Shown: positions 17,022 to 25,463, counted from the stretch's first letter. The stretch: DNA of 64,000 nt from Streptomyces corallincola (GCF_019104725.1 NZ_JAHRXF010000005.1:124001-188000); one strand, 5' to 3'. Notes: generated from the letters alone by a model not told the origin. Numbers and translations are program-made.

Positions 17022-18548
17022 TCAGCCCGCGGGCAGCGGGTCGGGGAGCGGGGCGCAGATGAGGTCGGCCCGGCGGCCGGACGCGCGGGCGGGCAGGGTG
17101 CCGTCCGCGAGGTAGCGGGCGATGGCGCCGTCCACACAGGGATTGCCGGACAGCGTACCCCCGTGGTCGAGGCCGCCGTCGATGGCGATCAGCGAGGAGT
17201 GCGGGTAGCGCGCCCGCACCTCCAGGCTGCCCTCGAACGGGGTCGCCGCGTCCTTCGTACCGTCCACCAGCAGCGCGGACGCCACCCGCGAACCGTCCAC
17301 GGTCACCGGAGTGCCGGGCCGCGCGGGCCAGTTCAGGCAGGGCGCGTTGAACCAGGTGTTGCCCCAGGTGGTGTCCGGGGCGAGCGCGTGGGCCGCGTCG
17401 GAGTCGCGCCGCCAGGTCGCCCAGTCCGCCGGGTAGGGGCCGTCGGTGCAGATCTCCGCGAGCAGCGCCGCGTACGTGTTGTCGTTGCCGCGCTGGGCCA
17501 GTTGGGAGAACAGCGCCTTCAGCGTCTCGCCGTCACCGGAGTTGACCCAGCCGGAGAACGCCGAGCCGAGCAGCGGCCAGGTCTGCTGGAAGTAGGACGC
17601 GACGAGGAAGACGTCGATCCACTCGTCCGGCCCGACCGCCCCGGCTGCCGGGTGCTCCCGCACCCGCGCCAGCTGCGCGTCCCACACCCGGGCGACCTCG
17701 GCGCGGGTGGCGCCCAGGTGGTACGTCGCGTCGTGCGCGGCCAGCCAGTCGAACCACGTGCGCAGGTTCTCCTCCAGCGGGACCGCCTGGTCGAAGCCGT
17801 TGGCGTGGTACCAGTCCCGGCGCGGGTCCACGTTGCTGTCCAGCACCATCCGGCGCACCCGGTCCGGGTGCAGCGTGCTGTAGACCTGCGCGACGTACGT
17901 GCCGTACGACTGCGCGTACACCGAGACCTCGTCCAGGCCGAGGGCCCGGCGGATCGACTCCATGTCGGCGGCGGTGTCGGTGGTCTTCATGTGGTCGAGC
18001 AGCCCGCCGGGGTGCGCGGCACCGCAGTCGGCCGCGTAACCGGCGGTCCGGTCGCGCCAGAGGACCTCGTCGGCCGGGGCGCTCGGCACGTAGTCGGGTC
18101 GGTCGAAGTCCATGTACGCCGGGTCGCAGGACAGGGCCGGGACGCTCGGGGCGAGACCCCGGCGGGCGAAGCCGATCCAGTCGTAGGCGCCCGCCGTGCC
18201 GCCCGGCAGCCGGGCCGACAGCAGCGGGGAGGTGTAGCCGGAGCCGCCCAGCGGGTTGGGCGCGAAGAGGACCGCGCCCTGGTAGTCGCGGGCGGCCGAG
18301 GTGTGCACGACGCGTGAGAGGGCCAGGGTGATCCTCGGCCCCTCGGGGTGCGCGCGGTCCACCGGTACGTCCAGCGTGCCGCACTCCGCACCGGCCTGCG
18401 CGAGCGTCGGCTCGGCGCACGTCCCCCACGCGACCCCGGTCGCGGCACTCCCCGGCGCCCGCTCGGGCACGGCCGCCGCGGGCAGGGCGGGCAGCAGCCC
18501 ACCGGCAGCCAGCAGCGCCGCCGCCAGTGTCGTGACGGTTCTTCTCAC
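17022..18548 (-). CDS. Secreted S33 tripeptidyl aminopeptidase-like hydrolase
   Basis: 508 aa from GTG 18548, with AGGAGG about 6 nt upstream. Residues 1-26 are a Sec signal peptide. The catalytic alpha/beta domain has the nucleophile motif AQSYGTY and the following block LHPDRVRRMVLDSNVDP, characteristic of proline iminopeptidase-type S33 enzymes. The C-terminal TAP-like segment supplies the Asp (VDGTKDAATPFEGS) and His (GGLDHGG). Family members such as Streptomyces tripeptidyl aminopeptidase remove short N-terminal peptides from proteins outside the cell. It is separated from the upstream TetR gene by 318 nt and is probably transcribed alone. Confidence 0.92.
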   Translation of the reverse strand: MRRTVTTLAAALLAAGGLLPALPAAAVPERAPGSAATGVAWGTCAEPTLAQAGAECGTLDVPVDRAHPEGPRITLALSRVVHTSAARDYQGAVLFAPNPLGGSGYTSPLLSARLPGGTAGAYDWIGFARRGLAPSVPALSCDPAYMDFDRPDYVPSAPADEVLWRDRTAGYAADCGAAHPGGLLDHMKTTDTAADMESIRRALGLDEVSVYAQSYGTYVAQVYSTLHPDRVRRMVLDSNVDPRRDWYHANGFDQAVPLEENLRTWFDWLAAHDATYHLGATRAEVARVWDAQLARVREHPAAGAVGPDEWIDVFLVASYFQQTWPLLGSAFSGWVNSGDGETLKALFSQLAQRGNDNTYAALLAEICTDGPYPADWATWRRDSDAAHALAPDTTWGNTWFNAPCLNWPARPGTPVTVDGSRVASALLVDGTKDAATPFEGSLEVRARYPHSSLIAIDGGLDHGGTLSGNPCVDGAIARYLADGTLPARASGRRADLICAPLPDPLPAG

Positions 18549-18866
18549 CCTGGTCCTCCTCAGATCCGCCCGTACTTCGTACAGCGGTCATAGGACCACG
18601 AAGTCCCCTGATTACCGGCGAGTTGACGATCGCCGATGCGAAGCGGGGCCGCTGGTCAGGGACTTGCGAGGCGGTGACATCGTTCACAGCGCGGTGCGTG
18701 AACCCACGGGGTGGGACGGATCGTGAAGCAGGGGGCGGCGTACGGCGGTTGGGGCATGTTCCCGGCCCGGCGGTGACCGGCCGGGCGTACGACCCGATCC
18801 GCACCGCTCCCACCGGCCGCCCCTCAGGCGAACGCCCCTCAGTAGAACCCCCTCAGCCGAACGCCC
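18549..18866. other. Gap between S33 peptidase start and TetR gene end
   Basis: 318 bases that should hold the S33 promoter. The TetR-proximal end carries a 14-15 bp tandem repeat (18821-18879). No plausible gene is seen. Confidence 0.55.
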
Positions 18867-18879
18867 TCAGCCGAACGCC
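18821..18879. repeat. Tandem 14-15 bp repeat spanning a stop codon
   Basis: CCCTCAG begins at 18821, 18836, 18850 and 18864, each followed by a variant of CGAACGC. The last copy contains the TetR stop codon (18867-18869). On the minus strand the gene's final TTC-GGC-TGA is thus echoed about three more times downstream. Confidence 0.8.
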
Positions 18880-19445
18880 CCGAACCCCTCGTCCAGCAGC
18901 TCCGCCATCGACCCCGTGCCGTCCCCGGCGACCCAGTGCTCCAGGGCCACCGTCAGACAGTCCAGCGCGGCGGCCACCCGCACCTGGCGGACGAGCGTGG
19001 AGGCGCCGGGGGAGCGCTCCGCGAGCACGCCGAGCAGCCGGGGATGCCAGCCGACGTGCTTCTCCCGCAGCCGTGCGCACAACGCCGGCGTCCCCTGCAC
19101 CAGCCGCAGCAGCGCCAGCCGCTCGGCGGGCCGCGCCGAGAAGTGGACGGCGACCGGGTCGAGGGCCCGGCGCAGCGCGCTCCAGTCGTCCTCGTCGGCC
19201 GGGCGGGCGCGCAGCGCGTCGGTCATCAGGCCGCCGAGCGGGTCGAACGCGCCGAGGACCACGTCCTCCTTGGTGCCGAAGTAGCGCAGGAAGGTGCTGC
19301 GCGACACCCCGGCCGCCGCCGCGAGGCCGTCCAGGGTGACCCGGTCGAATCCCTCGTCCTGGAACAGCCCGAGCGCCACCTGGGCCAGTTCCTCCCGTAC
19401 GGCGTCCCGTGCGATGTCCCGTGTTCTGCTCCGTGCTGTGGTCAC
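18867..19445 (-). CDS. TetR-family transcriptional regulator
   Basis: 192 aa from GTG 19445; an in-frame ATG at 19487 would overlap the operator region and is less likely. The N-terminal HTH is clear: LAQVALGLFQDEGFDRVTLD, then AAAAGVSRSTFLRYFGTKEDVVLGAF. The ligand domain is helical, with ALLRLVQGTPAL and a C-terminal dimer region. It is divergent from the NAD(P)-binding reductase gene at 19590, and an 8-bp imperfect palindrome lies between them (19495-19513). The common TetR arrangement suggests it represses both genes, with a small molecule as inducer. Confidence 0.88.
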   Translation of the reverse strand: MTTARSRTRDIARDAVREELAQVALGLFQDEGFDRVTLDGLAAAAGVSRSTFLRYFGTKEDVVLGAFDPLGGLMTDALRARPADEDDWSALRRALDPVAVHFSARPAERLALLRLVQGTPALCARLREKHVGWHPRLLGVLAERSPGASTLVRQVRVAAALDCLTVALEHWVAGDGTGSMAELLDEGFGAFG

Positions 19446-19494
19446 CGGCCCATCGTAGTGGGTGTGGATTGCACAGGGGGTACTCAATGGCTAC

Positions 19495-19513
19495 TCTGAC
19501 ACTCAGTATCAGA
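19495..19513. promoter_or_regulatory. TetR operator candidate in the divergent promoter
   Basis: TCTGACACTCAGTATCAGA: 8-bp arms with one mismatch around a 3-nt centre, 50 nt upstream of the TetR start and 77 nt upstream of the reductase start. Size and position match TetR operators. Confidence 0.6.
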
Positions 19514-19589
19514 AAGGTGAGTCAGTTTCGGGGCCTCGGCGGTGAGCCACGGACAACCCGGCGTGACCACCCCCCCGAACGGAGCGCAC

Positions 19590-20330
19590 ATGGCCAGGAC
19601 CCTGGGACTCATCGGCAGCGGCATGATCGGCGGCACGCTCGCGCGGCTCGCCGTGAACGCGGGCTGGGACGTGGTCCTCAGCAACTCGCGCGGCCCGGAG
19701 ACGCTGGCCGATCTGGTCGCCGAGCTGGGGGAGCACGCGCGGGCCGCGACCCCCGCCGAGGCGGCGCGCGCCGGTGACATCGTCGTGGCGACGGTCCCGC
19801 TGTTCGCCCTGGAGAAGCTCCCGGTCGCCGAGCTGGCGGGCAAGACCGTCATCGACACGCTCAACTATTACCCGGAGCGCGACGGCAGCCTCCCGGTGCT
19901 GGACAACGACGAGCTGACCTCCAGCGAACTCGTGCAGCGCCACCTGTCCGGCGCCCGCGTCGTCAAGGCGTTCAACAGCATCGGGGCCAAGCAGCTCGGC
20001 TCGCTGGCCCGCCCGGCCGGTGCCCCGGACCGCAGTGGCCTGCCCATCGCGGGCGACGACCCGGAGGCCAAGCGGGAGGTGACGGAGCTGCTGGACGCGC
20101 TCGGCTACGACGCGGTGGACGTGGCCCCGCTCGCCGAGAGCTGGCGCAGCGGCCCCAACACCCCGCTCTACTGCTTCCCGTACTTCGGTGAGATTCCGGC
20201 CGGGCTGTCCGGTGAGGACATGATGCGCTGGATCTTCGAGACGCCCGGCGCGCCGGTCCCCGCCGAGCGGGTCCGGGAACTGGCCGCGTCGGCGGTGCGG
20301 GGCCCGGCCGGGGCGTCGCTCAGCGGCTGA
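19590..20330 (+). CDS. NADPH-dependent F420 reductase-like NAD(P)-binding protein
   Basis: 246 aa from ATG 19590, with CGGAG 6 nt upstream. The N-terminal Rossmann motif LGLIGSGMIGGTLARL is followed by VVLSNSRGPETL, where S-N-S-R is the NADP-phosphate-binding pattern of the F420H2:NADP oxidoreductase family. AGDIVVATVPLFAL and VKAFNSIGA are further family blocks. The C-terminal part has GEIPAGLSGEDMMRWIFETPG. Some members transfer hydride between F420 and NADP; others have unknown redox roles. It is divergent from TetR, which probably controls it, and ends before an 18-bp terminator stem. Confidence 0.85.
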   Translation: MARTLGLIGSGMIGGTLARLAVNAGWDVVLSNSRGPETLADLVAELGEHARAATPAEAARAGDIVVATVPLFALEKLPVAELAGKTVIDTLNYYPERDGSLPVLDNDELTSSELVQRHLSGARVVKAFNSIGAKQLGSLARPAGAPDRSGLPIAGDDPEAKREVTELLDALGYDAVDVAPLAESWRSGPNTPLYCFPYFGEIPAGLSGEDMMRWIFETPGAPVPAERVRELAASAVRGPAGASLSG

Positions 20331-20347
20331 CGTTCCGCCGCCCGACG

Positions 20348-20388
20348 CGTGAGGGCCGCCGCACCTTTCCGGTGCGGCGGCCCTCACG
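20348..20388. terminator. Strong bidirectional terminator, 18-bp stem
   Basis: Arms 20348-20365 and 20371-20388 pair perfectly around the loop TTTCC, between the convergent reductase and POT transporter genes. Confidence 0.92.
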
Positions 20389-20403
20389 TGGTGCTCCGGG
20401 ACG

Positions 20404-21942
20404 TCAGTGCAGGTCGCCCATGAGCTGGTTGACGCGGCGCCGGTTCACGTAGACGCCGACACCCGCCAGCGCGCACAGCACGGCCTCGACGAGCACCGCG
20501 TTGAAGCTGCTCAGGTCCACACCGGCGACGGCCGGGTTGGACAGCAGGCTGGTGATCGAGTCGCCGGCGGTGACCGCGAGGAACCACACGCCCATCATCT
20601 GGGAGGCGTACTTCGCGGGCGCCATCTTCGTGGTCGCGCCCAGACCGACCGGGGAGATGCACAGCTCGGCGGCGGTCTGGATCAGGAAGATGCCCACGAT
20701 CCACATCGGGCTGACCAGGTGCCCGCCCTTGGCCAGGGCCAGCGGGATCAGGAAGAAGAAGAACGTCGCGGCGGCGATGAACAGCGCGGCGGCGAACTTG
20801 CCGACCGTGCTGGGCTCCTTGCGCTTGCGGTTCAGGTACAGCCAGAAGGCGGCGAACATCGGCGCCAGGATCATGATGAACAGCGAGTTCAGCGACTGGT
20901 ACCAGGACGACGGGAAGCCGAGCCCGAACACCGCGCTGTTCGCGTGGTTCTCACCGAACGCCTGGACGGTCGAGCCGCCCTGGTCGTACAGCATCCAGAA
21001 GATCGTCGCGCCGATGAAGAACCAGATGTAGGCGTTCATCTTCGACTGCTCGACGCCGGTCAGCTCCTTGTCCCGCTTGATCCGGGTGAGCACCCCGATC
21101 GGGATGAGCAGACCGATGATCGTCAGCGGGATCATCGCCCAGTTCAGGGTGAAGTGACCGGTACCGGCCACGATCGCGTAGAACACCACGCCGATGGCCA
21201 GCCAGATCAGGCCCTTGCGCAGCCACGAGTTGCGCTCGGCCGGGGTCAGCGGCTTCGGCACGACGTTGCTCTGCGGGCTCAGATGACGGGTGCCGACCAG
21301 GAAGAAGATCAGGCCGATGCCCATACCGGCGGCGGCGAGCAGGAACCCGAGGTGCCAGCTCACCTCCTGGCCGATGGTGCCGATCACCAGCGGCGCGAAG
21401 AAACCGCCCGCGTTGATGCCCATGTAGAAGATGGTGAAGCCACCGTCGAGGCGCGGGTCGTCGGCGCCCTTGTAGAGCTGGCCGACCATCGTGGAGATGT
21501 TGGCCTTCAGCAGACCCGAACCCAGCGCCACCAGCAGCAGACCGCCGAAGAACGGGCCCTTGCCGAACGGCAGCGACAGCACGACATGGCCGCACATGAT
21601 GGTGATGGCGGCGATCGCCACGGTCTTGCGCGGACCCCACACCCGGTCGCCGAGCCAGCCACCCGGCATCGCCAGCAGGTACACCATCGACAGGTACACG
21701 GAGTAGATGGCCGTCGTGGTGGCCAGGCTCATGCCCAGACCGCCGCCCATGCTGCCGTGCCGCGCGTCCGGACCGCCGGAGAGCAGGTAGAGCACCAGGA
21801 GCGCGCGCATGCCGTAGAAGCTGAAGCGCTCCCACATCTCGGTCATGAAGAGGGTGGCCAGTCCGCGGGGGTGGCCGAAGAAGGTCTTCCCCGAACCGGG
21901 GGACCCCGGTCGGAAGGATTCCTTCGTCAGGCTGGACGCCAT
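20404..21942 (-). CDS. POT-family proton-dependent oligopeptide transporter
   Basis: 512 aa from ATG 21942, with AAGGA about 8 nt upstream. Family motifs are present: the first helix has TEMWERFSFYGMRALLVLYL (the ExxERFxYYG motif), and later come GGWLGDRVWGPRKTVAIAA and FTIFYMGINAGGFFAPLV. About 14 membrane segments are visible. It imports di- and tripeptides driven by the proton gradient. With the secreted subtilase, S33 aminopeptidase and metallopeptidase in this window it fits protein-scavenging metabolism, though the genes are not in one operon. The 5' region contains several stable dyads (22088-22306). Confidence 0.94.
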   Translation of the reverse strand: MASSLTKESFRPGSPGSGKTFFGHPRGLATLFMTEMWERFSFYGMRALLVLYLLSGGPDARHGSMGGGLGMSLATTTAIYSVYLSMVYLLAMPGGWLGDRVWGPRKTVAIAAITIMCGHVVLSLPFGKGPFFGGLLLVALGSGLLKANISTMVGQLYKGADDPRLDGGFTIFYMGINAGGFFAPLVIGTIGQEVSWHLGFLLAAAGMGIGLIFFLVGTRHLSPQSNVVPKPLTPAERNSWLRKGLIWLAIGVVFYAIVAGTGHFTLNWAMIPLTIIGLLIPIGVLTRIKRDKELTGVEQSKMNAYIWFFIGATIFWMLYDQGGSTVQAFGENHANSAVFGLGFPSSWYQSLNSLFIMILAPMFAAFWLYLNRKRKEPSTVGKFAAALFIAAATFFFFLIPLALAKGGHLVSPMWIVGIFLIQTAAELCISPVGLGATTKMAPAKYASQMMGVWFLAVTAGDSITSLLSNPAVAGVDLSSFNAVLVEAVLCALAGVGVYVNRRRVNQLMGDLH

Positions 21943-22087
21943 GCTTGTTCCTTGCTGATCGGGACGCGTCCGCCGTGACGGAGAACGCGTCCTGTGGGGG
22001 CGACCGGCACCGGCGGCCGCGCGTCTCCCCACGCCCAGGGAGTTCGCTCCGGTTACGGAGCGCGGACGGCGGCCACCGGGATCCACA

Positions 22088-22115
22088 CCTCACGGTCACA
22101 CTGCGCACCGTGAGG
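22088..22115. promoter_or_regulatory. 9-bp perfect inverted repeat upstream of POT gene
   Basis: CCTCACGGT (22088-22096) and ACCGTGAGG (22107-22115) with a 10-nt spacer, about 150 nt upstream of the transporter start. Protein operator or leader hairpin. Confidence 0.4.
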
Positions 22116-22136
22116 CCCGGCCCTAGGTCATTGCTC

Positions 22137-22162
22137 GCGGGTCGGCCCGAGGTCCGACCCGC
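22137..22162. promoter_or_regulatory. Second 9-bp inverted repeat upstream of POT gene
   Basis: GCGGGTCGG (22137-22145) and CCGACCCGC (22154-22162) with an 8-nt loop. It is more likely an RNA hairpin than an operator given its GC content. Confidence 0.35.
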
Positions 22163-22270
22163 ACACGAAAGAGACCCCCAGCGTCGAGCATCGCTGAAGG
22201 TCGTCGAAGTGCTACGGGCGTGTTCGTCACCATACGCCACGAAACCGCTGGGTATGGAAGGAGTTGAGTC

Positions 22271-22372
22271 GTGAATCACAAGGTGGGGACGGGTGCGTCC
22301 CCACCTCCTGTCAGACCGCTCCATGCTCCCACGCCTGATGGGTGGCCCTTACACGGGCATAGCTCACCGTGA
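22271..22372 (+). CDS. Possible 33-codon small ORF
   Basis: GTG 22271 is preceded by AAGGAG 7 nt upstream, a good ribosome site, and the frame ends at TGA 22370-22372. The product would start NHKVGTGASPPP and has no recognised family. A stable hairpin (22281-22306) lies inside its first codons, which would hinder translation or act as an attenuator. I list it only because of the ribosome-binding site; it may be spurious. Confidence 0.2.
   Translation: MNHKVGTGASPPPVRPLHAPTPDGWPLHGHSSP
22281..22306. terminator. Orphan hairpin, terminator or attenuator
   Basis: AGGTGGGGAC (22281-22290) pairs perfectly with GTCCCCACCT (22297-22306) around a 6-nt loop. No annotated gene ends here on either strand, so it may end a small RNA or attenuate transcription into a neighbour. 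Confidence 0.45.
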
Positions 22373-22572
22373 CCGTCGGGACCGCGCGACCGGTGTTCCC
22401 GAGAGCAAAGAGTGGTGGACCTCACAGGACCGGGAAGTCTTTTCCGGGAACCGATCCCGGCTGTCGGTACGGACGAGGGTCCGCGCGAGCGGCTGCGCGT
22501 CGGGCGCCGGGCGGTGACGATGAGACCCGGCGCCCCTCTCCGGCGCCGTGACACGGACCGGAAGGGCGGACG

Positions 22573-23661
22573 GTGGACAGGGTGCGGGCGGACGGGCCGG
22601 GTCGGGGCGGTACGGGTGCGGGCGAACCCGGCGGTACGGGTGAGCCGGACGAGAAATGGACCGGGTGGGGGAAGAGGGCTCGCGGGCAGGGGAGTTGGGA
22701 CGACCCGCCCCGCACCGGCCGCACCGGCTCAGCCCACCCCGCTGATCCCACTGGTCCCACGGACCCCGCCGTTCTCGCCGCCTTCGCGCGGCGGGTGCGC
22801 ATCCGGATGACCGTCACGGCCGTCGTCGCCGTCCTGCTGATGGCCCTCGTCTATGCCGTCCTCGTGCTCACCGTGCCCGGCCAGCTCTGGGAGGACGCCG
22901 TCCTCGTCGGGCGGCACCAGGACGAGACGCTCGCCGCCGCCCACGAGGCGAGCCGCACCCTGGACCACATCACCGCCACCTCGCTCGGCCTCGCCGTCCT
23001 GCTGCTCGCCGCCGTCGGACTGCTCCGCCGCCGGTACGCCCTGACCGCCGTCGCCGTGGGCTGCGTGGCCGTCTCCCTCCTCCTGGCCGAGGTGCTCAAG
23101 CGCTTCGTGCTGCCCCGCCCCGACCTCACCGAAGCGCCCCGCCACCTGCTCGGCAACAGCTTCCCCAGCGGGCACACCTCCATCGCCATGAGCGTGATGT
23201 TCGGCCTGGTGCTGGTGGTGCCGTACCGGATGCGGGGCCTGGCGGCGGGGCTCTGCTTCCCGTGGGCCGCGTTCGTCGGCGCCTACACGGTCGCGGCGGG
23301 CTGGCACCGGCCCAGCGACACCTTCGGCGCGGATCTCCTCGTCCTCGCCGTCGCCTGCGCGCTCACGGCGGCGCTCGCCCGCGCGGGCCTGGTACGGCCC
23401 GGCCCCGCGCGCCGCTTCCCGCTCCGGTTCGTGTTCGTCGTCGTCCCCCTCGCCCTGGTCGCCGTGGTCGGACTCCTCACCGGTGCCGTCCTGCTGGAGG
23501 CGATGCCCGCGCTGCCCTCGCCCGGCCCGCGCGGTCCCGCCCTCGCCTACCGCGCCGGGCACGCCCTGGCGGCCGGGGCGAGCGCGCTCACCGCGCTGTG
23601 CTTCCTGGCGCTGCTGCGCCGGGTGGACCTGGACCGGCCGTCGAGCAGGGCGGACACCTGA
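22573..23661 (+). CDS. PAP2-family membrane phosphatase
   Basis: 362 aa from GTG 22573, with a weak GAAGGG site; a later start such as ATG 22807, directly before the first membrane helix, is also possible. Residues 1-75 are a Gly/Pro/Arg-rich cytoplasmic tail. Six membrane segments follow. The acid phosphatase motifs are LKRFVLPRP, SFPSGHTS and GWHRPSDTFGAD, the last giving the catalytic His. Such enzymes dephosphorylate lipid phosphates such as phosphatidic acid or undecaprenyl pyrophosphate. The 3' end overlaps the convergent gene of unknown function by 115 bases. Confidence 0.88.
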   Translation: MDRVRADGPGRGGTGAGEPGGTGEPDEKWTGWGKRARGQGSWDDPPRTGRTGSAHPADPTGPTDPAVLAAFARRVRIRMTVTAVVAVLLMALVYAVLVLTVPGQLWEDAVLVGRHQDETLAAAHEASRTLDHITATSLGLAVLLLAAVGLLRRRYALTAVAVGCVAVSLLLAEVLKRFVLPRPDLTEAPRHLLGNSFPSGHTSIAMSVMFGLVLVVPYRMRGLAAGLCFPWAAFVGAYTVAAGWHRPSDTFGADLLVLAVACALTAALARAGLVRPGPARRFPLRFVFVVVPLALVAVVGLLTGAVLLEAMPALPSPGPRGPALAYRAGHALAAGASALTALCFLALLRRVDLDRPSSRADT

Positions 23662-24245
23662 TCCAGATAGGCGAGGTAGGCCGTCTCCTGGCCCGCGTCC
23701 AGGACGACCGGCACCGGCGGTCCGTCCCCCGCGTCCTGCGCGCGGGCACCCGATCCGGCGCCGTCGTCCCCCGCCAGGGCGTCGGACAGCGTGCGCGGCG
23801 GGCGCAGCCGGAGCACGGCGAGCGTCCGGTCCAGCCCCGCCAGCGCCTCCCGGCCCGGCGCCCCCAGTTCCGCCAGCGCCCGCGCCAGCGGACCCTCCCC
23901 GGACGCCGCCGCCGTCTGGAGCACGGTGTTGCAGCGGACCAGATCGGTGAACTGCTCGTCGGGCAGGTGCACGGAGTACACCCCGGCCAGTTCCGCGCCG
24001 GTGCGGCTGCGCGGCGCGTATCCGCGGCGACGGGTCAGGACGCTGCCGACCGCACGCGGACGGCGTGCGCAGGGCGGCAGCAGATTCTCGGTGTCCGACC
24101 AGCAGTCGTAGCCGTTCTGGATCGCGCCCGCCTGCTCCGGCGGGAGGTCCGGCAGGTAGAAGGCGCACAACTGCTGGAGCAGCGACTCCTCCACGCCCCG
24201 GAAGGTGGTGGTGAAGGACGGGCAGTCGGGGATGAGCACGTTCAT
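23547..24245 (-). CDS. Protein of unknown function
   Basis: 232 aa from ATG 24245, with GGAGGTG 8 nt upstream, which makes the start secure. I do not recognise a family. The N-terminal half is well ordered: NVLIPDCPSFTTTF, FYLPDLPPEQAGAIQNGY, CWSDTENLLPPC, GVYSVHLPDEQFTDLV. It has four or five cysteines in the first 75 residues. The middle is Ala/Leu-rich and helical. The last ~38 residues overlap the 3' end of the PAP2 gene, are basic, and may not be conserved. No signal peptide or membrane helix is seen. It is divergent from a TetR gene across a 248-nt region with a direct repeat. Confidence 0.7.
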   Translation of the reverse strand: MNVLIPDCPSFTTTFRGVEESLLQQLCAFYLPDLPPEQAGAIQNGYDCWSDTENLLPPCARRPRAVGSVLTRRRGYAPRSRTGAELAGVYSVHLPDEQFTDLVRCNTVLQTAAASGEGPLARALAELGAPGREALAGLDRTLAVLRLRPPRTLSDALAGDDGAGSGARAQDAGDGPPVPVVLDAGQETAYLAYLDQVSALLDGRSRSTRRSSARKHSAVSALAPAARACPAR

Positions 24246-24412
24246 GGGTGGGACACCTCCGTCGCGTCTTCGGTTCTCGGGTCGTCGCGGCCGTCGGCGC
24301 AGACGCGGATGCCAACCGGTGCGGGGTGTCTCGTACGAAGGGAAACGAGGCGTCAGCCTTTGATGGTTCAAGTTCATTTTGGGCCGGTGGCGCTTTACTC
24401 AAGGCTCTGACC

Positions 24413-24456
24413 TGGTACTTCACCAAAAAAGCGCAAACCGGAGGTGGTAACTTCAC
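24413..24456. promoter_or_regulatory. Direct repeat TGGTA(A)CTTCAC between divergent genes
   Basis: TGGTACTTCAC (24413-24423) and TGGTAACTTCAC (24445-24456) are in the same orientation and start 32 bp apart, three helical turns. They lie in an AT-rich island between the unknown gene (start 24245) and the TetR gene (start 24494). Confidence 0.5.
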
Positions 24457-24493
24457 TTGTGGAAGCACGATCGGTCGTTCTAGCCTTCAGCGC

Positions 24494-25162
24494 ATGACAG
24501 GCTCACTGCCCAGGCGGTCGCGTCCCCCCGCACGCGACGCCGAGGGCGGACGGAACCGGCGCACCGACGGTGAACGCAGCTACCGGGCCATCGTCGAGGC
24601 CGCCGCCCGCCTCGCCACCACGCGGGGGCTGGAGGGCCTGTCCCTCGGTGACCTCGCCGCACACGTCGGGATGAGCAAGAGCGGGCTCTACGCGCACTTC
24701 GGCTCCAAGGAGCAGCTCCAGCTCGCGGTGGTGCGGGCGGCGGCCGAACTGATGGAGGAGGCCGTCCTCTCCCCGGCCCGGGGAGCGGCCGATCCGCTGA
24801 CGGGGCTGCGCGTCCTGTGCGACCGGTTCCTCGGCTACGCCCAGGAGACGTTTCCCGGCGGCTGCTTCTTCGCCTCCGCCGGTGCGGAACAGGACACCAG
24901 ACCCGGCGAGGTCCGCGACCGGATCAGGGACCAGCACCGGGTCTGGTCCGAGACCCTGGCCGCGTTCGTCTCGGCGGCGCAGGACCAGGGGCGCATCCGG
25001 GCGACGGAGGAACCCGAGCAAGTGGCGTTCGAGCTGAACAGCCTGCTGCACCTGGGCAATGACGCGTACGTCATGTTCCAGGACCGGGCGCAGATCGAAC
25101 GGGCGCGCACGGGGATCGACCGGTTGCTCGTCCGCATGGCCGTGACACCGGGGGCGGCGTAG
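24494..25162 (+). CDS. TetR-family transcriptional regulator
   Basis: 222 aa from ATG 24494; no clear Shine-Dalgarno, so a leaderless or weakly initiated message is possible. The HTH region reads AIVEAAARLATTRGLEGLSL, then AAHVGMSKSGLYAHFGSKEQLQLA. The ligand domain has GYAQETFPGGCFFASAGAEQDT, resembling the TetR_C subfamily with a conserved F-P-G-G-C-F motif. It is divergent from the unknown gene at 24245 and likely regulates it. The next gene, AfsR-like, starts 300 nt later. Confidence 0.88.
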   Translation: MTGSLPRRSRPPARDAEGGRNRRTDGERSYRAIVEAAARLATTRGLEGLSLGDLAAHVGMSKSGLYAHFGSKEQLQLAVVRAAAELMEEAVLSPARGAADPLTGLRVLCDRFLGYAQETFPGGCFFASAGAEQDTRPGEVRDRIRDQHRVWSETLAAFVSAAQDQGRIRATEEPEQVAFELNSLLHLGNDAYVMFQDRAQIERARTGIDRLLVRMAVTPGAA

Positions 25163-25463
25163 ACGCCCGGCGGAACCGCCGCCGGATCGTGCGCGGGGGG
25201 CGGCCCGGCCGGGCGCCCCGGAAGCGGTTCGCTCACGGGGAACGACGGTCCGTGACCCGATCCGTCGCCCGTGACGTACCCACAGCGAGAGCCCGTCACC
25301 GAAGAAAGAAAGTCCGGGAGCGCCAACAAAACCGCTGTCGGGCGCATCGGACACCACTGGAGAAGCAAGCAGCACAGGCGCCACCGGAGCCACACCGGCG
25401 ACGGGTGGGACGACCACACCGACCGCCTGTCCCCGAACCATCCGACGAAACCAGGGAGCGCGA
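25163..25463. other. Promoter region of the AfsR-like regulator
   Basis: 301 bases. CCGTGAC is repeated at about 25251 and 25268, and a purine-rich A-containing stretch (25299-25330) precedes the gene. I see no gene. Confidence 0.5.

Larger units (their letters stand above)
21943..22572. other. Structured 630-base intergenic region
   Basis: It lies between the divergent POT and PAP2 genes. It holds three inverted repeats (22088-22115, 22137-22162, 22281-22306) and one weak small reading frame (22271-22372). No recognisable protein domain is encoded. It is longer than two promoters need, so a leader RNA or small RNA is possible. Confidence 0.5.
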
